Source of the DNA: an uncultured Collinsella sp.
Lineage (GTDB): Bacteria > Actinomycetota > Coriobacteriia > Coriobacteriales > Coriobacteriaceae
Assembly: GCA_902495525.1 (NCBI GenBank)
Contig: CABUXL010000002.1
Span: 25,639-89,638, forward strand
Reading direction: 5' to 3'
DNA: 64,000 nucleotides
Positions 51,323 through 60,066 of the stretch are shown here, piece after piece; position 1 is the stretch's first letter, and each line of letters starts with the position of its first letter. The notes under the pieces are model-generated. The model made no database searches. It was not told the DNA's origin and saw only the letters and a program-made list of their open reading frames with translations. The translations under genes were made by a program, and so were the position numbers.

Positions 51323-52099
51323 TTGACGCAGCAGTTTACGATTTCCGTATCCCGACCGGATGGGACGCCCATCCCCGTCGTCGTTACCAAAAAGCGCGTC
51401 AAGAACTTCAACCTACGCGTCACATCGAGCGGCGAGGTCCACGCAAGCGCACCGCTCAGCGCCACTCGCGAGCGCATCGAAGCGTTTGTAAAGCGCAACA
51501 GTGCCTGGATTGTCAACCGACTTGCCCAGCGTGAGCGACGTCAGGCGACGGCGCGAGAGCCGCTCAGTCCCTCGTCCATCATTGCACTTTGGGGCAAGCC
51601 CATCACGGTACAGGATGCGCTCGATCACAACTTTGCATCACCCGCACCGCGACCCAAACAGGCCACCTTCGCAAGTTTTATGGGTACCGATAAATCGGAC
51701 GAAGGCCCACAGACCAAGCGGCACGCAATCCTCGACGGCCTAACGTCCGATGAGCTCCAAGCCCACATCGACCAGCTCTATACGTCCGAAGTCACATCGG
51801 CGCTGCGCGATATGGTGCACGCATACGAAATCGCAATGGGTGTCGCCGTTTCTCGCGTTTCCGTACGCAGCATGAAAACGCGTTGGGGCTCATGCACTCC
51901 CAAATCCGGCGCCATTCGCATCGCACGCGAACTTGCCGCCTATCCCATCGAATGCCTCGACATGGTTGTCGCCCACGAGCTCGTCCACTTGCTCGAGCCA
52001 AGCCACAACCAGCGGTTCCACGTCCTGCTCGACACATACTGCCCCAACAATAGAGCACTGTCCCAGCGGCTCAAGCAGCCACCCATAGAGACATATTAG
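51323..52099 (+). CDS. YgjP-like metallopeptidase (DUF45)
   Basis: A TTG at 51323, following GAAGGA, is the likely start (258 residues), as no ATG is in place. VVVTKKRVKNFNLRVTSSGE, SVRSMKTRWGSCTPKSGAIR and LDMVVAHELVHLLEPSHNQR are the DUF45/YgjP signature, including HELVH zinc ligands and the distal histidine. The family is related to M48-type and SprT-like proteases and is of unknown substrate. The insert at residues 95-130 is larger than usual. It stands alone. Confidence 0.85.
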   Translation: MTQQFTISVSRPDGTPIPVVVTKKRVKNFNLRVTSSGEVHASAPLSATRERIEAFVKRNSAWIVNRLAQRERRQATAREPLSPSSIIALWGKPITVQDALDHNFASPAPRPKQATFASFMGTDKSDEGPQTKRHAILDGLTSDELQAHIDQLYTSEVTSALRDMVHAYEIAMGVAVSRVSVRSMKTRWGSCTPKSGAIRIARELAAYPIECLDMVVAHELVHLLEPSHNQRFHVLLDTYCPNNRALSQRLKQPPIETY

Positions 52100-52105
52100 T
52101 ACCGG

Positions 52106-52591
52106 TTAGCGCACGCGCTCGATCTCGACACCGCAGCTTGCCAGGGGAAGACCGACGGGCGCCCAAGGCTTATCGAGCTTGATGCGCACACCAAGCAGCG
52201 AGGGATAACGGCGCAGCAGCATCTGGGCCGTACCCTCAGCTGCCGCCTCGATGAGCTTAAACGTATGCTCGCGCAGATAGCCATCGACATCGTGGCACAC
52301 CGAGCCGTAGTCAATCGAGGCGTCCAGGTTATCGTGCTCCCCCGCAACGCGCAGGTCGGCATAGAGCACCAAGGACACGATGAACTTCTGGCCCAGCGCG
52401 TTCTCCTCGGGATACACACCATGGTTGGCAAAAACCTCAAGCCCGTCAATGACAATACGGTCGGCATGGCGCAGATCGTCATAGCTCACGTGGGGCACCG
52501 CCGTTGCGGTGGATATTTCGCCCCTGCCACGGCGGGCGAGCTCGGCGCCTTCAGTCTTGGTTGCATTCTCGGGCAGCTTTTTGTTACTCAT
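52106..52591 (-). CDS. folB: dihydroneopterin aldolase
   Basis: The 161-residue product is FolB with an N-terminal extension of about 40 residues. DRIVIDGLEVFANHGVYPEE, FIVSLVLYADLRVAGEHDN, DYGSVCHDVDGYL and LVGVRIKLDKPWAPV-like LLGVRIKLDKPWAP mark the fold and the catalytic tyrosine and lysine. It converts dihydroneopterin to 6-hydroxymethyl-dihydropterin and glycolaldehyde in folate synthesis. Upstream on the same strand are an HD protein and folE. Confidence 0.92.
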   Translation of the reverse strand: MSNKKLPENATKTEGAELARRGRGEISTATAVPHVSYDDLRHADRIVIDGLEVFANHGVYPEENALGQKFIVSLVLYADLRVAGEHDNLDASIDYGSVCHDVDGYLREHTFKLIEAAAEGTAQMLLRRYPSLLGVRIKLDKPWAPVGLPLASCGVEIERVR

Positions 52592-52634
52592 CGCGATCGT
52601 CTCCTTCGTTTAGAACCCCGACCGCGCAAACTAA

Positions 52635-53216
52635 CTACACGCGAATCGACAGGTTCTTTTTATCATCGCTCCAGTTGCAAGCATTGCGCGCGGGGCATGC
52701 GAAGCAGGCGCGCGAGGCCTTGTCGGCCGCATAGAGCAGACGCTCAAGCGGTTGGCTGTTCACGCGCAGCTTTCGATGGCCCAGAATGGCCGTCTTAATG
52801 GCTGCGGCATCGGCCGGCTCAAACGCGACGTCATCGGGCATGCCGCCGAGAATTGCATCAGCGACGCGCTCGCTTGCAACATCATGGGATATACCCGATT
52901 CATACTGTTCATCTTTGCCGATATCGTGAAGAAGTGCCGTGGCGTAGACAACCTCGCGGTCAAATTCGAGCTGCTCCTCGAGATTCTTGATCCACATAAT
53001 GCGAGCGACATCGAGCAGATGGTCAATACCGTGGCGGCAGAAGATGCGCCCCGATTCCAACTGTGCAATGTTGCCCAGGTGCCGCCGGAAAAGCCCGTTG
53101 GCACAAATGTAATCAACGCGAGGCATGGCACCAAAGGGGGCCAGGCCCGAAGCCATAAAGCCGCGACGCGACGTCCCCTCATCGGTCTTCGATGTAAAGT
53201 CGTTGACGACCCTCAT
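52635..53216 (-). CDS. HD-domain phosphohydrolase in the folate cluster
   Basis: The ATG at 53216 follows the folE stop by 1 bp and gives 193 residues. LESGRIFCRHGIDHLLDVAR and YATALLHDIGKDEQYESGIS contain the HD metal ligands (H..HD). The C-terminal part has RACFACPARNACNWSDDKKN, a cysteine cluster C-x2-C-x4-C that may bind a metal. Similar HD proteins sit beside folE in several anaerobes. A role in removing phosphates from dihydroneopterin triphosphate is attractive but not shown. Confidence 0.85.
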   Translation of the reverse strand: MRVVNDFTSKTDEGTSRRGFMASGLAPFGAMPRVDYICANGLFRRHLGNIAQLESGRIFCRHGIDHLLDVARIMWIKNLEEQLEFDREVVYATALLHDIGKDEQYESGISHDVASERVADAILGGMPDDVAFEPADAAAIKTAILGHRKLRVNSQPLERLLYAADKASRACFACPARNACNWSDDKKNLSIRV

Positions 53217-53217
53217 G

Positions 53218-53775
53218 CTAACGGCCCAGCATCCTAAAGAACCGCTCCTCGAGCGCGGGATCGGTCTCAAAGACGCCGCGGCGAGCGAGCGTCACGGTCT
53301 TGGTGCCGGGTTTCTGCACGCCGCGCATGGTCATGCACATATGCTCAGCCTCCATGAGCACAATCGCTCCCTGGGGAGCGAGATAATCCATAAGGGCGTC
53401 GGCAACCTGCGCACACAGCTGCTCCTGCAGCTGCAGACGACGGGCATAGACTTCAACCGTGCGAGCGAGCTTAGACAGACCCGCCACGCGACCGTTAGGG
53501 ATATAGCCGATCGCAGCCTTGCCATAAAACGGCAGCAGATGATGCTCGCACAGCGAGTAAAACGTGATGTCGCGCTCGATAACCAAGTCGTTCGAGGCGA
53601 CGGCAAAGGTTTTGGACAGGTGCTCCTCGGCACTCTGGTCCATACCGCCGGCGATCTCACCATACATACGGGCAACGCGCGCCGGGGTCTCCAGCAGGCC
53701 CTCACGAGTTGGGTCCTCGCCTATGCCCTCAAGCAACAGCTTAATGGCGGCCTCGACTTTTTCCTGATCGACCAT
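53218..53775 (-). CDS. folE: GTP cyclohydrolase I
   Basis: The 185-residue enzyme has the zinc and catalytic motifs in order: [60 protein letters not shown] and [20 protein letters not shown]. Cysteines in CEHH and CMTMRG bind zinc. It converts GTP to dihydroneopterin triphosphate, the first step of folate synthesis. It is the first gene of folE-HD-folB, with the following HD gene starting 1 bp after its stop. Confidence 0.95.
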   Translation of the reverse strand: MVDQEKVEAAIKLLLEGIGEDPTREGLLETPARVARMYGEIAGGMDQSAEEHLSKTFAVASNDLVIERDITFYSLCEHHLLPFYGKAAIGYIPNGRVAGLSKLARTVEVYARRLQLQEQLCAQVADALMDYLAPQGAIVLMEAEHMCMTMRGVQKPGTKTVTLARRGVFETDPALEERFFRMLGR

Positions 53776-53841
53776 CTGGGCCTCACTTTTCCGATTTCAC
53801 GTTCGCGCTATGGTACCACGCTCTTCGGCATCGACCACAAG

Positions 53842-54423
53842 CTACATAGTATGGGTCGAATAGACCGGATCATCACGCCAAAGTTCAACCGCATCACAAA
53901 GCGCAACGCCCTCGCGCTCAGCACGGGCGCGCGTGGCGTTCATATCAATCACGCGCTGGTTACTCGAGCCCCTAAAGCGCAATGAGATATCGTACAGATC
54001 CTGAACAAACGGGCCGTCCACCAACATATCGAGGCAGGCAAGGATACGGTCCGTGACCTCGGTATGGTGGCGACCGCCCGGCATAAGCTCCTCGAGCACG
54101 TCGCCGGTAAAGCACCAAATGGTCTTGCCCGACCCCGCAGGATAGGCCGCACGCACGCGTTCGATAAAGTCAACAAGCCCCGCCTGGTTCTCGGGCTCCA
54201 TAGGCTCGCCGCCCAGAATCGTCAAGCCATCGATAAAGGGATGATCGAGGCTCTCGATAATCTTGTCCTCGACGGCACGATCGAACGGCTCGCCCGCAGC
54301 AAAGTCCCACGCGACAGAGTTAAAGCAGTTCTTGCACCCACGACGGCACCCACTCACAAACAGAGAAGTACGAACGCCTTCCCCATCAGCAATGTCGAAA
54401 TACTTAATGTTCGCGTAGTTCAT
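53842..54423 (-). CDS. nrdG: anaerobic ribonucleotide reductase activating enzyme
   Basis: The ATG at 54423 follows AGAAAGG; the protein is 193 residues. The radical SAM motif is SGCRRGCKNCFNSVAWDF (C-x3-C-x2-C). LTILGGEPMEPENQ and KTIWCFTGDVLEEL follow. NrdG generates the glycyl radical on NrdD using S-adenosylmethionine. A 430-bp gap with two large inverted repeats separates it from nrdD upstream. Confidence 0.93.
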   Translation of the reverse strand: MNYANIKYFDIADGEGVRTSLFVSGCRRGCKNCFNSVAWDFAAGEPFDRAVEDKIIESLDHPFIDGLTILGGEPMEPENQAGLVDFIERVRAAYPAGSGKTIWCFTGDVLEELMPGGRHHTEVTDRILACLDMLVDGPFVQDLYDISLRFRGSSNQRVIDMNATRARAEREGVALCDAVELWRDDPVYSTHTM

Positions 54424-54436
54424 AGGCAACCTTTCT

Positions 54437-54527
54437 GGGGGTCTGGAGTATATCATCCCGTCCTCAAACAGCTTCGCTCGCTGCGCTCGCTGCAGAACTG
54501 CGGGCGGGACGATATACTCCAGACCCC
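54437..54527. repeat. long inverted repeat A (nested)
   Basis: Arms of 26 bp at 54438-54463 and 54502-54527 pair with two wobble changes. The loop of 38 nt contains a 9-bp direct repeat (GCTCGCTGC twice). The left end is 14 bp upstream of nrdG. Confidence 0.8.
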
Positions 54528-54704
54528 TCGCGAGCGATGCTCGGTGAACAAAGCGAACATCGAGTATAGGGTTCGAGGTCTAATAAATACTGAGTTGCAG
54601 CTCAACCGACTTCGCAAGCAAAGCGTTGTTGCAAGTCAACTCATTTCCGCTAAGAACTTCGAGGAGTGAGCAGGCCTCATGCTGCATCTCAGCTACGTCA
54701 ACTT

Positions 54705-54842
54705 GGCCGCCCCGTAGCGAGGCCCCGGACCTTTGCTCGATATGAGTTCCGCACGAACAGGAGGCGCCAGTGGCGCCTCCGTCGTGAGCCAGGACTGTCC
54801 GAAATAGCGAGTAAAGGTCCGGGGCCTCGCTACGGGGCGGCC
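54705..54842. repeat. long inverted repeat B (nested)
   Basis: Arms of 35 bp at 54705-54739 and 54808-54842 pair at 34 positions. Inside is a second stem GGAGGCGCC-AGT-GGCGCCTCC (54760-54780) extended by CACGA/TCGTG. It begins 12 bp after the nrdD stop on the minus strand. Confidence 0.85.
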
Positions 54843-54853
54843 TGGGATGGTTA

Positions 54854-57076
54854 TTAGAGATGCAGCACGCGGTCGCGGATCTCCTCGGTTCGGCCCTGGT
54901 TCCAGAACTGGGTACCGATGTAACCGCACGTGCGACGGGCGACATTCATCTTCTCCTGGTCACGATTGCCGCAATTGGGGCACTCCCACACCAGCTTGCC
55001 GTCATCCTCGACAATCTTGATCTCACCGTCGTAGCCGCACACCTGGCAGTAGTCGCTCTTGGTGTTGAGCTCGGCGTACATGATGTTGTCGTAGATGTAC
55101 TGCATCACGCGAATGACAGCCTTGAGGTTGTCCTGCATGTTGGGAACCTCGACGTAGGAGATGGCACCGCCCGGCGAAAGCTGCTGGAACATACCCTCGA
55201 ACTTGAGCTTGTCGAATGCGTCGATCTCCTCGGACACGTGGACGTGGTAGCTGTTGGTGATGTAGCCCTTGTCCGTCACGCCCGGGATGATGCCAAAACG
55301 ACGCTGCAGGCACTTGGCGAACTTGTAGGTCGTCGACTCAAGCGGGGTACCGTACAGCGAGAAGTCAATATCGCTTTCGGCCTTCCACTCCGCGCACTTG
55401 TCGTTCATGCGCTGCATGACGGCCATGGCAAAGGGCGTGCCCTCCTTCTCGGTGTGGCTGTGGCCCGTCATGTACTTAACGCACTCATACAGGCCGGCAT
55501 AACCCAGACTAATGGTGGAGTAACCGCCCACGAGCAACTTGTCGATCGTCTCGCCCTTCTTCAGGCGGGCGAGGGCACCGTACTGCCAAAGAATCGGTGC
55601 GGCATCCGAAAGCGTACCCATCAGACGCTCATGACGGCACAGCAGGGCGCGGTGGCACAGCTCAAGGCGCTCGTCGAAGATCTTCCAGAACTTATCCATG
55701 TCCTGATGCGAGCTCAGCGCGACATCGGGCAGGTTGATGGTCACAACGCCCTGGTTAAAGCGACCGTAGTACTTGGGCTTGTTCGGGTCATAGTTCAGCG
55801 CGTTGGCCACGTTGTTAAATCCGTTACCGGAGCGGTCGGGCGTCAGGAAGCTGCGGCAACCCATGCAGGTATAGCAGTCGCCGTTGCCCGCGGTCTCGCC
55901 CTTCGACAGCTTGAGCTCGCGCATCTTCTTCTCGGAGATGTAGTCGGGCACCATGCGCTTGGCGGTGCACTTCGCAGCCAGCTGAGTCAGGTAGAAGTAC
56001 GGGGAATCCTCGTGAACGTTATCGTCCTCGAGCACGTAGATGAGCTTGGGGAACGCCGGGGTGATCCACACGCCGGCTTCGTTCTTAACGCCCTCATAGC
56101 GCTGACGAAGCGTCTCCTCCACAATCATGGCAAGGTCATGCTTCTCCTGGGGCGTACGGGCCTCATTGAGATACATAAAGACCGTCACGAACGGCGCCTG
56201 GCCATTCGTGGTCATAAGGGTCACGACCTGATACTGAATCGTCTGAACGCCGCGACGGATCTCGTCACGCAGGCGGTCCTCAACAACCTCGCGGACCTTT
56301 TCGGGAGATGCGGAAACGCCGAGCTCCTCGAGCTCGCGGGCGACCTCGCCGCGAATCTTTTGACGGCTCACCTCGACGAACGGGGCAAGATGGGTCAGCG
56401 AAATCGACTGGCCACCGTACTGGGAGGAAGCAACCTGAGCGATGATCTGCGTCGCGATGTTGCAGGCAGTCGAGAAGCTGTGCGGCTTCTCGATCAGCGT
56501 GCCCGAAATAACAGTACCGTTCTGGAGCATATCCTCCAGGTTCACCAGGTCGCAGTTATGCATGTGCTGGGCAAAGTAGTCCGAATCATGGAAGTGAATC
56601 AGGCCCTCATTGTGAGCATCCACAATCTCCTGGGGCAGCAGCACACGCTGAGTCAGGTCCTTGGAGATCTCGCCGGCCATGTAGTCACGCTGAACGGAAT
56701 TGACGGTCGGGTTCTTGTTGGAGTTCTCCTGCTTGACCTCTTCGTTGTTGCACTCAATCAGCGACAGGATCTTGTCGTCGGTCGTGTTCTTCTGGCGCTT
56801 CAGGCTCTGAACATAGCGATAGATGATGTAATGGCGAGCGACCTCGTAGCAGTCGAGACGCATGATCTCGTCCTCGACCAGATCCTGGATCTCCTCGACC
56901 GACACGGTGTGACCCGCGTTCTCGCATGCCTCGGCGACGTTTTGTGCCGCGTAAACCACCTGGCGGTCGGTAAGACGAGAGCTCTCCTCGACCTCCAAGT
57001 TTGCGGCGCGGATGGCATTGACAATCTTATCGATGTCAAAGACAACCTCGGTGCCGCTGCGCTTGATGATCTTCAT
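54854..57076 (-). CDS. nrdD: anaerobic ribonucleoside-triphosphate reductase, class III
   Basis: The 740-residue protein starts with an ATP-cone (VFDIDKIVNAIRAANLEVEE), then the catalytic barrel with GGQSISLTHLAPFVEVSR and CMGCRSFLTPDRSGNGF. The C-terminus carries CQVCGYDGE and CPNCGNRD (zinc ribbon) and the glycyl-radical site RRTCGYIGTQFWNQGR. These are class III signatures. It makes deoxyribonucleotides anaerobically after activation by NrdG. The upstream region carries NrdR boxes. Confidence 0.96.
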   Translation of the reverse strand: MKIIKRSGTEVVFDIDKIVNAIRAANLEVEESSRLTDRQVVYAAQNVAEACENAGHTVSVEEIQDLVEDEIMRLDCYEVARHYIIYRYVQSLKRQKNTTDDKILSLIECNNEEVKQENSNKNPTVNSVQRDYMAGEISKDLTQRVLLPQEIVDAHNEGLIHFHDSDYFAQHMHNCDLVNLEDMLQNGTVISGTLIEKPHSFSTACNIATQIIAQVASSQYGGQSISLTHLAPFVEVSRQKIRGEVARELEELGVSASPEKVREVVEDRLRDEIRRGVQTIQYQVVTLMTTNGQAPFVTVFMYLNEARTPQEKHDLAMIVEETLRQRYEGVKNEAGVWITPAFPKLIYVLEDDNVHEDSPYFYLTQLAAKCTAKRMVPDYISEKKMRELKLSKGETAGNGDCYTCMGCRSFLTPDRSGNGFNNVANALNYDPNKPKYYGRFNQGVVTINLPDVALSSHQDMDKFWKIFDERLELCHRALLCRHERLMGTLSDAAPILWQYGALARLKKGETIDKLLVGGYSTISLGYAGLYECVKYMTGHSHTEKEGTPFAMAVMQRMNDKCAEWKAESDIDFSLYGTPLESTTYKFAKCLQRRFGIIPGVTDKGYITNSYHVHVSEEIDAFDKLKFEGMFQQLSPGGAISYVEVPNMQDNLKAVIRVMQYIYDNIMYAELNTKSDYCQVCGYDGEIKIVEDDGKLVWECPNCGNRDQEKMNVARRTCGYIGTQFWNQGRTEEIRDRVLHL

Positions 57077-57300
57077 CCTCTTGCCTCTTTCGCGTCGAAA
57101 TCGTATTGCGCTTCAGAGCCAAACGATGCCCGGCAGGGCTTGCCCCTGTCTTGCGGCGCCGTCGCGCAATCTGTGTTTTCGAAAACCATAGGCCCTCATG
57201 CGGACAATCCTCGCAGCCAATCAAGGGGCTCGAAGATCCATCCAAATGGGGCGAATAAGGTCCTCGTTCTCTGTCCGCCATCTATCATACGACAAAGAGG

Positions 57301-57348
57301 CATCTATATCCTGTATTCTTTTTTTAGGTCAAACACAACATATAGTGT
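57301..57348 (-). promoter_or_regulatory. tandem NrdR boxes upstream of nrdD
   Basis: ACACAACATATAGTGT (57333-57348) matches the NrdR consensus ACACWATATATWGTGT at 15 of 16 positions. A weaker box, CATCTATATCCTGTAT (57301-57316), is 32 bp away, the known spacing of three helical turns. Confidence 0.65.
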
Positions 57349-57540
57349 TTCAGCAGGTCAAAGCAATTAGTCATTTTGCAGACGCATTAATTATGAGGGG
57401 TTCTTGGCAAGTCGGTAAAACGTTACCAACACGGCTACCTGCATGGCAGTTATAAAACCCCCTTAGTCAAGCCGCTGACAAATCCTACCAAAACCAAGCC
57501 GCTCACGCCAAAAGAATCCAAAAGATTATGCTTGACCAAC

Positions 57541-57675
57541 ATGTTGCGGTCACGGTCGGCCAGGACGTATGCAACCTGCCGGCACCTCTACGGGGACCTT
57601 GGATCAATATTTGCTGGCATATTTGGCGGCGTGCTTGGTAGCAAAACAAAACAGCTCAGAGGACATAGCCTCTGA
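57541..57675 (+). other. short open frame in an otherwise empty 430-bp stretch
   Basis: Between the nrdD promoter (about 57350) and the tRNA-Val terminator the only frame is a 44-residue one from 57541 containing GDLGSIFAGIFGGVLGSKTK. It has no ribosome site. It may be a decayed gene end; I see nothing else in this gap. Confidence 0.2.
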
Positions 57676-57682
57676 GCTGCGA
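57651..57682 (-). terminator. terminator of the tRNA-Gly/tRNA-Val unit
   Basis: CAGCTCAGAGG and CCTCTGAGCTG pair around 6 nt; on the minus strand TTTTGTTTTG follows. Confidence 0.85.
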
Positions 57683-57687
57683 ACATT

Positions 57688-57762
57688 TGGTGGGCGTTAG
57701 AAGATTTGAACTTCTGACCTCTTCCGTGTCAGGGAAGCGCTCTCCCCCTGAGCTAAACGCCC
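57688..57762 (-). tRNA. tRNA-Val (GAC)
   Basis: On the minus strand a 75-nt gene begins GGGCGTTTAGCTCAGG, has an anticodon loop CTGACAC (anticodon GAC) and ends AACGCCC-A-CCA with encoded CCA. It lies 3 bp from tRNA-Gly in the same transcript and is followed by a terminator. Confidence 0.93.
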
Positions 57763-57765
57763 AAA

Positions 57766-57841
57766 TGGAGCGGACAACGGGGCTCGAACCCGCGACCCCA
57801 ACCTTGGCAAGGTTGTGCTCTACCAACTGAGCCATGTCCGC
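57766..57841 (-). tRNA. tRNA-Gly (GCC), copy 1
   Basis: The 76-nt minus-strand gene begins GCGGACATGGCTCAG, has anticodon loop TTGCCAA and ends TGTCCGC-T-CCA. It is identical to the copy at 59886-59961 and is upstream of tRNA-Val in the same unit. Confidence 0.94.
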
Positions 57842-57853
57842 TTACGGGGATTA

Positions 57854-57900
57854 ATCTTACGTGATGCCCGCATCCTATGCAAGAACTTTTTTTGAAAAGT
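57854..57900 (-). promoter_or_regulatory. tRNA-Gly/Val promoter with palindromic A/T element
   Basis: On the minus strand TTGCAT and TAAGAT are 17 bp apart. Directly upstream of the -35 is ACTTTTCAAAAAAAGT, an inverted A/T element shared with the two other tRNA promoters of the window. Confidence 0.6.
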
Positions 57901-57973
57901 TTTGCGACGCTCTCGCGAGGGCATCAGTCGTCACGAAAGGCGCGAACAAACGCAGGCTCGCAGCGAGATGCCC

Positions 57974-59707
57974 CTACATCTCACCGAGCATGATCCAGGC
58001 AGAGCTGTCCTGCGCGAGCCTGCCGTCTGTAAGCGGTGATGAGGTGAGCAGGACCCTGCCCGCCGGCAGCTCCACGGGTGCTGCACCGAAGTTCGTCACA
58101 CACGCCCAGCCGTTATCGCGGCGATAGGCGATGACGCCGCCCTCAGCGCCCTCGGCACCATCCGCAAGACCGGTGCGCCCGTCAAGATCGAGCCACGCAA
58201 GATCGTTGGCGCACCCGCGCAGCTTGCGCCGCAGCCAGAGGGCGTCACGATAGAGCGCAAGCATCGATGTCGGGTCCACTTCTTCCCTATCGGCAGCATA
58301 ATCGGAAAACCATGCAGGCTGCGGCAGATGGGGCGCCGCATCGGCGTCTGCCGGCGAAAACCCAAACGATCCGCCATGCGCGGGATCGTCCGCCGCCACC
58401 CACGGCAGGGGCACACGGCAGCCGTCGCGCCCCTTCTCACGCTTCGGTCCGCGCGTATTGGTCGCAGTAGGATCTTCGAGTGCAGCCCACGGGATGTCAG
58501 CCACCTCAAAAAGGCCGAGCTCCTCACCCTGATACACGTATGCCGAGCCCGGAAGCGCCAGTTCAAGCAAAAGGGCCGCCCGCGCGCGGCGCTCGCCGAG
58601 TTCACGGTCCTCGTCATAAGACGACCCGTCGCGTAAGAGCCAGTCGAGCGCAATCTGGTGGTAGCGCGTCGCCTTGATTTGCGGCAGGGCATAGCGTGTC
58701 GCCACGCGCGGCACGTCGTGGTTGGAGAGTACCCAGGTCGAGGCGGAATCGGATTCGACGGCTGCCTTCAAGCCCTTCTCGATTGCAGTGTGCATGTCAT
58801 CATAGGTCCAAGTGGCCTTGGCAAACTCAAAGTTGAATGTCTGGCCAAGCTCGCTGGGACGCGCATAGAGATACTGGCGCTCGGGCAGCACCCACGCCTC
58901 GGCAACGGCACTGCGCGCCGGATTATAGCGGTCGAACACGCGGCGCCACTCGCGATAGATCTCGTGGACCTCATTGCGGTCCCACAGCGGATGGGTGCCG
59001 TCGTCAACCATGTCATCGCCCTCGGCGAGATGCCACCGGTCGAGGTCATCGCGGTCGAGATCCTTGGCGAGACCCTGCGCCACATCAATGCGAAAGCCGT
59101 CGACGCCTCGATCGCTCCAAAACGCCAGGACGTCGCAAAAGAGCGCATGAACCTCGGGGCATGACCAGTCAAAGTCCGGTTGCTCGGGCGTAAACATGTG
59201 CAGATACCACTGACCGTCCGCAACACGCGTCCATGCGGGGCCGCCAAAGTTGGCATTCCAATTGGTGGGAGGCAGCTCGCCATGCTCGCCGCGACCATCG
59301 CGGAAGATATAACGGGCGCGCTCGGGCGATCCGGGGCCGGCGGCAAGAGCGGCTTTGAACCAGGGGTGCTGGTTGGATGAATGGTTGGGCACGATGTCGA
59401 CGATGACCTTGATGCCGCGCGCGTGAGCCGCAGCGATCATGTCATCGAAGTCGTCAAGCGAGCCGAGACGCGGGTCGACATCGCAGTAGTCCGCCACATC
59501 ATAGCCGCCATCGACAAGAGGCGATGGGTAAAACGGGCTCAGCCAGATGGCCTCGATACCCAGCCGCTCAAGATAGTCCATCTGCTGGGTAATGCCCGCG
59601 ATATCGCCCAGACCCGAACCAGTCGAATCCTTAAACGAGCGCGGGTAGATCTGATAGATCGCGGCATCGGACATCCATGAGCGCGAAGAAGACTTTTCTG
59701 TAGCCAT
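57974..59707 (-). CDS. GH13 alpha-glucosidase (oligo-1,6-glucosidase-like)
   Basis: The ATG at 59707 gives 577 residues. GH13 regions are DIVPNHSSNQHPWFK (I), VDGFRIDVAQGL (II, nucleophile D), RSAVAEAWVL (III, acid/base E) and TWVLSNHDVPRVATRY (IV, D). The N-terminus AIYQIYPRSFKDSTGSGLGD and lack of a signal peptide are typical of cytosolic exo-acting alpha-glucosidases of Actinobacteria. It likely hydrolyses short alpha-glucosides to glucose. It stands alone between tRNA genes. Confidence 0.9.
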   Translation of the reverse strand: MATEKSSSRSWMSDAAIYQIYPRSFKDSTGSGLGDIAGITQQMDYLERLGIEAIWLSPFYPSPLVDGGYDVADYCDVDPRLGSLDDFDDMIAAAHARGIKVIVDIVPNHSSNQHPWFKAALAAGPGSPERARYIFRDGRGEHGELPPTNWNANFGGPAWTRVADGQWYLHMFTPEQPDFDWSCPEVHALFCDVLAFWSDRGVDGFRIDVAQGLAKDLDRDDLDRWHLAEGDDMVDDGTHPLWDRNEVHEIYREWRRVFDRYNPARSAVAEAWVLPERQYLYARPSELGQTFNFEFAKATWTYDDMHTAIEKGLKAAVESDSASTWVLSNHDVPRVATRYALPQIKATRYHQIALDWLLRDGSSYDEDRELGERRARAALLLELALPGSAYVYQGEELGLFEVADIPWAALEDPTATNTRGPKREKGRDGCRVPLPWVAADDPAHGGSFGFSPADADAAPHLPQPAWFSDYAADREEVDPTSMLALYRDALWLRRKLRGCANDLAWLDLDGRTGLADGAEGAEGGVIAYRRDNGWACVTNFGAAPVELPAGRVLLTSSPLTDGRLAQDSSAWIMLGEM

Positions 59708-59846
59708 GGGGCGTATCTCCCTTGCAACGAGGTTATGCGAGATGCCCACGATGATACGCCCAAAGCGGACATTCGCGACAAACAACGCCACAGCCACGCC
59801 CCAAAACGATCGCCCCCTCTCGGGCTCGAGCCCATGCGATGGATAC

Positions 59847-59880
59847 AAAAAAGCCCGGCTACCGTGGTAGCCGGGCTGTT
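59847..59880 (-). terminator. terminator of tRNA-Gly copy 2
   Basis: AGCCCGGCTA and TAGCCGGGCT pair around 6 nt; on the minus strand the stem is followed by TTTTTTG. Confidence 0.85.
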
Positions 59881-59885
59881 GCGTT

Positions 59886-59961
59886 TGGAGCGGACAACGG
59901 GGCTCGAACCCGCGACCCCAACCTTGGCAAGGTTGTGCTCTACCAACTGAGCCATGTCCGC
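59886..59961 (-). tRNA. tRNA-Gly (GCC), copy 2
   Basis: This 76-nt gene is identical to 57766-57841, with anticodon GCC and encoded CCA, and has its own promoter and terminator. Confidence 0.94.
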
Positions 59962-59973
59962 TTGCGGGTTATT

Positions 59974-60021
59974 AATTTACGCGAGTTGTCCAAAAGACGC
60001 AAGTACTTTTTTCAAAAAACT
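59974..60021 (-). promoter_or_regulatory. tRNA-Gly copy 2 promoter with palindromic A/T element
   Basis: TTGCGT and TAAATT lie 17 bp apart on the minus strand, preceded by AGTTTTTTGAAAAAAGTAC. Confidence 0.6.
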
Positions 60022-60066
60022 TGTCTGCCGCATGTTCTTAGTAGCTAAACGCGCTAAAGCGATTGG

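Noticed and set aside
54860..57370. 836-residue plus-strand open frame
   Set aside because: It lies antisense to nrdD, whose catalytic motifs are unmistakable; the frame is open only because of GC-rich codon bias.
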